12,209 nucleotides of DNA from UBA3263 sp964508865 (lineage in GTDB: Bacteria; Bacteroidota; Bacteroidia; Bacteroidales; Muribaculaceae): the NCBI GenBank assembly GCA_964508865.1, contig CAZDVP010000052.1, positions 1-12,209 on the forward strand, in the 5' to 3' direction. The stretch's first letter is position 1. Every line of letters begins with the position of its first letter. Below, piece after piece: positions 6,576 to 11,391 of the stretch. The notes under the pieces are model-generated. The model was given only the letters and a program-made list of their open reading frames with translations. It was not told the DNA's origin and ran no database searches. The position numbers were made by a program, and so were the translations under genes.

Positions 6576-8761
6576 TCGCGGTAATACACGCGCTTAACGC
6601 GCGGTGAAACAGAGGTGAGGACTTCGTAGGGAATGGTGTCGAGAACATCGCTGACATTGCTGACCGGCAGATTCTCGCCAAAAAATTCAACCGACGAGCC
6701 AACGCCAACCGAGGCGGGCGCATCGGTAATGTCAATCATGCAGGCATCCATGCAGACGTTGCCAAGAATCGGACAAAGAGTTCCGTCGACCCAAACGCGG
6801 CCGGCGCGGTTGCCCAAATGGCGGTCGAGGCCGTCGGCATAACCGACCGGAACGGTTGCCACTCGCGATTGACGCTGGAGAATCGTTCGCCGCCCATAGC
6901 CAATCGAGGTACCGGCAGGCCATTCCTTAACGGAAATAATGATTGAACGCAAAGTGCTGACAGTGCGCAGCCCCCCGGTTTCAGGCACACCAATGGTATC
7001 TACGCCATAAAGGCTGATTCCGAGCCTGACCATTTCAAACTGATATTGCGGAAAGCGGGCAATGCCGGCCGAATTAAGGATATGGCGCTTGAACTTATAG
7101 CCGAGTCGGGCCTGCATGTCGGAGCAAATGGTGGTGAACAGGCTCAGCTGCTCCAGCGTGTAGTCGTCCATATCCAGGCAGTCGGCAGTTGCCAGGTGCG
7201 AAAAAACCGAGGCAACGGAAACCACGTCGGTTTCATGTAGCCGCGCGCAAAGTCGCTCAATGTCTTCCTTGAGGAAACCGAGGCGATGCATGCCTGTGTC
7301 AAACTTAACGTGGATTGGATATTGGCGGATGCCCCGCTTTGCACCTTCGCTGATTATTTCATCGAGCATATCGAAGCTGAACACTTCCGGCTCGAGGCGG
7401 TTTGAAAAGAGCGAGTCATAGTTAGTAACCTTTGGATTCAGAGCCATTATGGGCATAGTTATGCCGGCGCGACGCAGCTCCTCGCCTTCGTCAACAACAG
7501 CAACCGCCAGATAGGCTGCGCCCTGAGTCTGCAGGGTTTTGGCCAGTTCATATGCACCCGCGCCATAGCCCGACGCCTTGACCATCGCAACAATGCCGGT
7601 TTCAGGCTTAACCAATGCACGGAAATGATTGAAGTTATGGACTATTGCATCGAGATTGACCTCGAGCACTGTTTCATGGTGACGGGCCTGAAGCTGCTCG
7701 GCAAATGTGGCAACCGCCCCACCCTCTTCCCCTTTAACAAGGATGAGTTCGTTGGAAAAATCACCGACAGAAACCGACCGACGGAACTCCTCGGCGCTCA
7801 TACCGCCGGGTCCTACATAGATAAGGCGGTCGCACTGAGCCGGCTTGACCGGCACGGCGCCGTCGCGCAAGCGGTCGAGAATAATCGAGAACTTGCGGTC
7901 AGCCGGTTTGCGGCGCAAACAGAAGTCGATTGCCGAGTCGAGCGAGAAACTGTCGCAGGTAAATCGGTCGGTAATAATGGTGCAGTTATTGATACCGTCG
8001 CTGGCGTCGAGGCGCGTATGGAGCGGACGAACGGTTTCGTCGGCCAATTCTGCTCCAAAAAGCCGCAAAGCTTCTCTGCAAAGAATAGCGTCGCTCTCCA
8101 TCCAGTCGCCGGAATTCGGCAACGCGACCTCAACCTTCATGGTCCTGTCAGGCAGCGGGCCGTCCAAACCTTCGGGATACACAATAACCGAAGCGCGGCG
8201 GGCAATTTTCAGCATCTCGGCATTATCGGCGCTCGCTGAAGTAACAACTACAACATCAGGCCTGATAATCTCTTCGAGCACCTGCATTTCGCCGGGCTCG
8301 GAAAAACCGGCTTCCAAAACCGCAAAGTCCGCTTCCGGATTCATTCCGAGCAATGCCATCGGCACTCCTATCTGCGAATTCCAGCTGCGGGGCGAACGGG
8401 TTACTTTGCCGCAGGCAGTCAAAGCCTCGGCCAGCCATTCCTTGACGAGGGTTTTCCCCTTTGAGCCGACAACGCAAATCACCTTGCCGGCAAATCTGCT
8501 CCGGAAATCGGCCGCAGCTCGTTGAAGCGCGGTCAAGGTATTGTCAACAACAATAAATTCGGCGTCAACTCCCTCGGGAATCTGCTCCACAACAAAGAGC
8601 CGCACGCCTTTGCGGGCCAGTTCGGGTATGAATTTATGGCCATCGTTGTTCGCGGTGCGCAGCGCAAAGAAAACACTCCGCTCCGCATGGCGCAGCGAAC
8701 GCGAGTCGGTCAGCACAATCGGTGTGCGCTCCCGGCGCATGGCCTCGAGAATTTGGTTCAT
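6572..8761 (-). CDS. murF-alr: MurF-alanine racemase fusion, with a divergent MurF half
   Basis: 729 aa. Residues ~1-362 resemble MurF (UDP-MurNAc-tripeptide:D-Ala-D-Ala ligase): LTDSRSL (17-23), P-loop GSKGKT (99-104), SQIGVP (129-134), LEAG with Mg-type Glu150, and HTR (248-250). Residues ~363-729 are a complete PLP alanine racemase: PLP Lys395 in MVKASGYGAG, H560xxNSA, RLGISLYG (579-586), catalytic Tyr622 in SIGYGRR, GYADG (640-644) and NVCMD (668-672). Racemase makes D-Ala and MurF adds D-Ala-D-Ala, so the fusion links consecutive steps of peptidoglycan synthesis in the cytoplasm. It is about 90 aa shorter than the usual ~820-aa Bacteroidota fusion. The loss is in the MurF half, which lacks the usual AAH motif, the carbamylated-Lys segment and the YNANP-like motif. 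Racemase activity is well supported; ligase activity is doubtful. It overlaps holA by 1 bp and queA by 4 bp. Confidence 0.93.
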   Translation of the reverse strand: MNQILEAMRRERTPIVLTDSRSLRHAERSVFFALRTANNDGHKFIPELARKGVRLFVVEQIPEGVDAEFIVVDNTLTALQRAAADFRSRFAGKVICVVGSKGKTLVKEWLAEALTACGKVTRSPRSWNSQIGVPMALLGMNPEADFAVLEAGFSEPGEMQVLEEIIRPDVVVVTSASADNAEMLKIARRASVIVYPEGLDGPLPDRTMKVEVALPNSGDWMESDAILCREALRLFGAELADETVRPLHTRLDASDGINNCTIITDRFTCDSFSLDSAIDFCLRRKPADRKFSIILDRLRDGAVPVKPAQCDRLIYVGPGGMSAEEFRRSVSVGDFSNELILVKGEEGGAVATFAEQLQARHHETVLEVNLDAIVHNFNHFRALVKPETGIVAMVKASGYGAGAYELAKTLQTQGAAYLAVAVVDEGEELRRAGITMPIMALNPKVTNYDSLFSNRLEPEVFSFDMLDEIISEGAKRGIRQYPIHVKFDTGMHRLGFLKEDIERLCARLHETDVVSVASVFSHLATADCLDMDDYTLEQLSLFTTICSDMQARLGYKFKRHILNSAGIARFPQYQFEMVRLGISLYGVDTIGVPETGGLRTVSTLRSIIISVKEWPAGTSIGYGRRTILQRQSRVATVPVGYADGLDRHLGNRAGRVWVDGTLCPILGNVCMDACMIDITDAPASVGVGSSVEFFGENLPVSNVSDVLDTIPYEVLTSVSPRVKRVYYRE

Positions 8762-9780
8762 CAGTTCAGAATTGTGAATATCAGTTCGCGCATCAGGTCA
8801 TATTCATCCTGACGCGATCCAACGCCCTTGGAGCGGGCGTCATGGCGGCGACAGGCGCTGATAGCGTTGATGACCTGGCGGGCGTTAAACATCTTCATGG
8901 TGCGCTGAATGCGGCTCAGCTGGGGCGAATGCGGGCGCAGGCCCAGTGCTTTGGCCAACCCGTCGTCGCTCTTGTCGGCGGTGTATTGCGCAATCAAAAC
9001 GCTTGCAAAGAAATTGAAAATCTGCGCGCAGCTGGCAATGCTGGAGTTCTTTTTCGGATTGGCGCGGAAATATTCAACAATGGTGTAGCACTTGGCCGCG
9101 TCGCGGTTGGCAAGTGCATCAATCAACTCGAAGTTGTTATAGTCCTTGCTGACACCGATGAGTTTTTCAACCACTTGCGGTGTAATGAACGCATTCTTTG
9201 GCAAAACCAGAGTTAGCTTGCGCACTTCGTTAACAATCTTGCTCAACGAGGTTCCGCAATGGTCAATCAGCATCGACTTGGCCTTGGGGTCGACCTTAAG
9301 TCCGCTCTCGCCGGCAATCTCTTCGATTTTCTGACCTATCTGGCTTTCCCAGAGCTTGGGGCTGTTGAACACCACCCCGCCCGACGACGCTACGGCCTTC
9401 ATAAAGGCAGCGCCGGTCAGCGTTTCGCCGCGCCCAACAATAACGAGCACGGTTTGCGGATTCGGTCGTTTGGCATATTCAACGAGCTTGTTGAGATAAT
9501 CGGCGTTGCGCTCCTGCATTTCCTTGACAATCACAACCTGGCGCTCGGCCATCATCGGATAGCGCAAACAGGCATCAACGATTGCATCGGGCATAATCTG
9601 GGTCGCATAAAGCACATAGAGATTAAAATCCTTCTCCTCGTCGGGCACGAGCGCTTCAAAATCCTTGACCAATTCGTCGGTATAGTAGGCCTCCTCGCCA
9701 TGTATAACATAGATGGGAGCAGGAGTGCCCGAGCGGAGTTGCTCGCGGAGTTGCGAAACGGTTGGTTGTGCGGTTGCCAT
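8761..9780 (-). CDS. holA: DNA polymerase III subunit delta
   Basis: HolA is the clamp-loader subunit that opens the sliding clamp for loading on DNA. The 339-aa length is normal. The N terminus has the family block PAPIYVIHGEEAYYTDEL (20-37), followed by a RecA-like domain lacking a working Walker A, as expected for delta. The mid-domain includes RQVVIVKEMQE and PQTVLVIVGRGE, then the lid region (SLSKIVNEVRKLTLVL). The C-terminal collar domain has FELIDALANRDAAKCYTIVEYF and the typical helix-rich end with SRIQRTMKMFNARQVINAI. It is the first gene of the holA-murF/alr-queA operon, and its TGA overlaps the next ATG (TGATG). The start at 9780 follows an AT-rich leader of about 30 nt from a TAAATTTG promoter. 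Confidence 0.95.
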   Translation of the reverse strand: MATAQPTVSQLREQLRSGTPAPIYVIHGEEAYYTDELVKDFEALVPDEEKDFNLYVLYATQIMPDAIVDACLRYPMMAERQVVIVKEMQERNADYLNKLVEYAKRPNPQTVLVIVGRGETLTGAAFMKAVASSGGVVFNSPKLWESQIGQKIEEIAGESGLKVDPKAKSMLIDHCGTSLSKIVNEVRKLTLVLPKNAFITPQVVEKLIGVSKDYNNFELIDALANRDAAKCYTIVEYFRANPKKNSSIASCAQIFNFFASVLIAQYTADKSDDGLAKALGLRPHSPQLSRIQRTMKMFNARQVINAISACRRHDARSKGVGSRQDEYDLMRELIFTILN

Positions 9781-9799
9781 TTGTTTGGAAAATTTTGCG

Positions 9800-9807
9800 T
9801 AACTTTG
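9800..9807 (+). promoter_or_regulatory. Promoter -7 element of the HsdR-N-like gene
   Basis: TAACTTTG matches TAnnTTTG. Initiation would be near 9811-9813, about 28 nt before the ATG at 9841. TTTG at 9780-9783 is only 16 nt upstream, shorter than ideal, so the -33 box is poor. Confidence 0.6.
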
Positions 9808-9814
9808 CTGACTA

Positions 9815-9822
9815 CAAATTTA
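9815..9822 (-). promoter_or_regulatory. Promoter -7 element of the holA operon
   Basis: TAAATTTG on the minus strand matches TAnnTTTG. Initiation would be near 9810, about 30 nt before the holA ATG. The -33 element is weak: TTGG at 9845-9848 with a 22-nt spacer is the nearest candidate. Confidence 0.6.
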
Positions 9823-9840
9823 CGCATTTTCCTCGAACCA

Positions 9841-10323
9841 ATGCCCAACTGCGACCAAAAAAATTGCATAACGCCGCTCAACCTGCCTCCGCGCCGGCTC
9901 GATTTGCGACGCAACGAGCGCGACGACATAGAAATTTTCGACCCGCTCCGCAAGCGGTGGCTCTACCTGACCCCGGAGGAATGGGTAAGGCAACATTTTG
10001 TGGCCCACCTGATTGGCGACCTGAATTATCCGTTGCCGCTGATGGCCAACGAAGTTGCGGTTGAGCTCAACGGACTCCGACGCCGATGCGACACTGTTGT
10101 CTGGAACCGCGCCGATGCAACTCCGCTGATGATAATTGAATATAAGGCTCCAGGAGTAACTATCAGCCAGCGCGTGTTCGACCAGATTGTGCGCTACAAT
10201 CTGGTGCTTCAGGCTCCCTACCTGATTGTCAGCAACGGGTTGCAGCACTATTGCTGCCGCGTTGACTGCGCGACCGGCGGCTACACATTGCTACCCGAAA
10301 TCCCCGACTATTCTAATCTCTGA
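9841..10323 (+). CDS. HsdR N-terminal-domain protein, PD-(D/E)XK nuclease-like
   Basis: 160 aa, cytoplasmic, no signal or membrane segment. It matches the stand-alone 'type I restriction enzyme R N-terminus' family (HSDR_N_2) that sits beside holA in many Bacteroidota. The PD-(D/E)XK core is visible: Glu71 in ANEVAVELNG, Asp84 in RRCDTVVW, and Glu100-Tyr-Lys102 in MIIEYKAP, followed by QRVFDQIVRYN and YLIVSNGLQHYCC. There is no helicase, methylase or specificity subunit nearby, so it is not a restriction system; its substrate is unknown. The open frame extends upstream to 9259, but that stretch is antisense to holA. I chose the ATG at 9841 because it follows the promoter and begins the family-like sequence. 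The last 16 bp overlap the end of the convergent lipoprotein gene. Confidence 0.9.
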   Translation: MPNCDQKNCITPLNLPPRRLDLRRNERDDIEIFDPLRKRWLYLTPEEWVRQHFVAHLIGDLNYPLPLMANEVAVELNGLRRRCDTVVWNRADATPLMIIEYKAPGVTISQRVFDQIVRYNLVLQAPYLIVSNGLQHYCCRVDCATGGYTLLPEIPDYSNL

Positions 10324-11012
10324 ACCCTCAAAACGGTTCCAAGGCTGTCGACCTCAACCAGGCATGGCAAAGCCGTCAGGATACCGTCAAGAACCAATGG
10401 CGCATCGGGCATCAACGCCTGCTGCCATTTCAGCGAATCGGCGCGGCAGTAATACATCCATTGCCGCTGATCGGCAGAAACGTAGATATCCCTGACCCTT
10501 TTCACATCATAGGCCTTAATGGAATCGATAAACGACGATGTGCGCTCCGCGCGCGTCGACGAGAAAAACCAGACCCCTGCGGGCTCAAATTTAGCGATAG
10601 TGTCGTAGCCCACAATGAGTTCCAGCTCCGGAAACTGCCGGCTAACGGTGTCGGCCTCGGGTTCAAACTTGCGGATAACCGTGCGCTCAGGCTTGGATTC
10701 AATCCAAATACTGTCGCCCTCGCCGTTCAGTTTCAGTTCTTCGTAAACCCGAACGCCGAAAGCCGCCAAAAGTTTCTTATTGGCGTTGAAAATTTCAACA
10801 TCGGCGGAATCGACACACTCGCCGCTGAACTCAAACTTTCCGTTCAGAGCCGGCACTGTCAGAACCGCACGGTTATTTCCCGGAGTGGTATAAATAACCT
10901 TGATTTCCTGAGTTCCGACTGCGGGAATATCCGCCTCGACAGTAAATTCCGCCTTCTTGGAGCAGGCGGAACACAGTGCAAGCAATATAAAATAGAGCGC
11001 AAATTTCTTCAT
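10308..11012 (-). CDS. DUF4369-like lipoprotein with a CXXC-less thioredoxin-like C-terminal half
   Basis: 234 aa. The signal peptide MKKFALYFILLALCSAC gives a lipidated Cys at 17. Residues ~20-105 resemble DUF4369 (beta-rich, 'NGKFEFSGEC...VEIFN'), which in Bacteroidota usually precedes an AhpC/TSA thioredoxin domain. Here residues ~140-234 keep the pattern of that fold: GVWFFSSTRAERTSSF where WFxSxWCxxCR is expected, a central VRDIYVSADQRQW strand, and LPCLVEVDSLGTVLRV with the likely cis-Pro216. The CXXC is replaced by TRAE, so oxidoreductase activity is unlikely. An ATG at 11051 would add 13 residues but lies upstream of the promoter, so 11012 is preferred. It is transcribed alone and overlaps the convergent HsdR-N gene by 16 bp. 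Domain calls are by eye. Confidence 0.82.
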   Translation of the reverse strand: MKKFALYFILLALCSACSKKAEFTVEADIPAVGTQEIKVIYTTPGNNRAVLTVPALNGKFEFSGECVDSADVEIFNANKKLLAAFGVRVYEELKLNGEGDSIWIESKPERTVIRKFEPEADTVSRQFPELELIVGYDTIAKFEPAGVWFFSSTRAERTSSFIDSIKAYDVKRVRDIYVSADQRQWMYYCRADSLKWQQALMPDAPLVLDGILTALPCLVEVDSLGTVLRVQRLE

Positions 11013-11021
11013 AACCGACTG

Positions 11022-11052
11022 CAAAATTACGCAAAATCCCCCGCCGCACAAA
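11022..11052 (-). promoter_or_regulatory. Promoter of the DUF4369-like lipoprotein
   Basis: TTTG (11052-11049), 19-nt spacer, TAATTTTG (11029-11022): a near-ideal Bacteroidota promoter. The -7 element ends only 9 nt before the ATG at 11012, so the transcript would have a leader of only a few bases. Confidence 0.7.
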
Positions 11053-11068
11053 AAAACTTAGCCAAAAA

Positions 11069-11100
11069 TTTGCACACCTCAAAAAAACTCCCTAACTTTG
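11069..11100 (+). promoter_or_regulatory. Promoter of the tRNA-Ser locus
   Basis: TTTG (11069-11072), 20-nt spacer, TAACTTTG (11093-11100). Spacing and both boxes match the Bacteroidota consensus. Initiation near 11105 would leave a short 5' leader before the tRNA at 11123. It is head to head with the lipoprotein promoter. Confidence 0.75.
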
Positions 11101-11122
11101 CAGTCGCAAAAGCAACAAACCC

Positions 11123-11211
11123 GGAGAGGTGGGTGAGTGGCTGAAACCACCGGTTTGCTAAACCGACGTAGTGAGCAATCGCTACCACGAGTTCGAATCT
11201 CGTCCTCTCCG
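11123..11211 (+). tRNA. tRNA-Ser (anticodon GCU)
   Basis: 89-nt class II tRNA reading AGC/AGU codons. Acceptor GGAGAGG (11123-11129) pairs with CCTCTCC (11204-11210), with discriminator G at 11211, as expected for Ser. The D arm has a 3-bp stem (GGT/ACC). The anticodon GCT is at 11157-11159 in loop TTGCTAA. The long variable arm is GTAGTG/CGCTAC (6 bp with one G-T pair), and the T arm is ACGAG-TTCGAAT-CTCGT. The anticodon stem has only four good pairs; 27-43 is C-A. CCA is not encoded (the sequence continues CCC). Confidence 0.96.
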
Positions 11212-11213
11212 CC
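11195..11213 (+). repeat. Direct repeat copy 1 (tRNA-Ser 3' end)
   Basis: GAATCTCGTCCTCTCCGCC, covering the T-loop end, T stem, acceptor 3' strand and discriminator of tRNA-Ser. It recurs perfectly 124 bp downstream at 11319-11337; flanking bases differ on both sides, so 19 bp is the exact length. Confidence 0.9.
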
Positions 11214-11217
11214 CAAG

Positions 11218-11245
11218 ACAGAACCAAGCGAAAGCTTGGTTCTGT
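11218..11245 (+). repeat. Perfect 12-bp hairpin with GAAA tetraloop downstream of tRNA-Ser
   Basis: ACAGAACCAAGC (11218-11229), GAAA, GCTTGGTTCTGT (11234-11245). This is a very stable stem with a GNRA loop. No U-tract follows, so it is not a standard intrinsic terminator; it may mark the boundary for processing between the tRNA and the next structured segment. Confidence 0.8.
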
Positions 11246-11251
11246 TGGTTA

Positions 11252-11338
11252 GGAGAGGTCGAGATGAGAACGATAAGAGTTCGTCACCGCGCAGCGCTTT
11301 CGTAGCGTAGCGGAGAAAGAATCTCGTCCTCTCCGCCA
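11252..11338 (+). ncRNA. tRNA-Ser-derived structured RNA element (tRNA-like remnant or small RNA)
   Basis: It begins GGAGAGGT and ends in CCTCTCC-G-CCA, the same acceptor strands as the adjacent tRNA-Ser. There is no D arm, anticodon arm or variable arm. Instead GGAGAGG-T-CGAGAT (11252-11265) pairs with ATCTCG-T-CCTCTCC (11321-11334), 13 pairs with one T-T mismatch. The T-arm sequence GAGTTCG (11277-11283) is separated from AATCTCG by 36 nt that can fold as CCGC...CGCT-TTCGT-AGCG...GCGG (11287-11313). The sequence similarity and pairing are seen directly. Whether it is an RNA product, a tRNA pseudogene or an integration scar is open. Confidence 0.6.
11319..11337 (+). repeat. Direct repeat copy 2 (tRNA-Ser 3' end)
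   Basis: Perfect 19-bp copy of 11195-11213. Here it is followed by A, giving an encoded G-CCA end that the true tRNA lacks. A tRNA 3'-end repeat is the usual form of an attachment-site duplication. Confidence 0.9.
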
Positions 11339-11341
11339 AAG

Positions 11342-11369
11342 ACCTGCCCCCGTCGAGGCAGGTTTTTTT
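11342..11369 (+). terminator. Rho-independent terminator of the tRNA-Ser locus
   Basis: ACCTGCC (11342-11348) pairs with GGCAGGT (11357-11363), an 8-nt loop, then a run of seven T (11363-11369). It closes the transcript containing tRNA-Ser, the hairpin and the tRNA-like segment, and lies 23 bp before the methyltransferase gene. Confidence 0.88.
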
Positions 11370-11391
11370 GTTAATTACGAAACCGTCAGTT

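Larger units (their letters stand above)
9797..9825. repeat. Inverted repeat containing two facing -7 elements
   Basis: GCGTAACTTTG (9797-9807) and CAAATTTACGC (9815-9825) are reverse complements except at one position (10 of 11), separated by CTGACTA. Each arm holds one -7 element, so the dyad is both promoters at once. It may be a bidirectional promoter or also an operator; only the symmetry is directly seen. Confidence 0.75.

Noticed and set aside
7625..8239. 204-aa plus-strand open frame
   Set aside because: Antisense to murF-alr with no recognisable domain; typical of long shadows in GC-rich coding sequence.
9259..9840. Upstream extension of the HsdR-N open frame
   Set aside because: This part is antisense to holA; the promoter and the family-like N terminus place the start at 9841.
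9841..10323. Restriction-modification or other defence system
   Set aside because: No helicase, methylase, specificity subunit or other defence gene is nearby; the gene sits alone beside holA among housekeeping genes.
11013..11051. Longer start for the DUF4369-like lipoprotein
   Set aside because: It would begin upstream of the well-formed promoter and put 13 residues before a normal lipoprotein signal.
11218..11245. Hairpin as an intrinsic terminator of tRNA-Ser
   Set aside because: No U-tract follows; the proper terminator is at 11342-11369.
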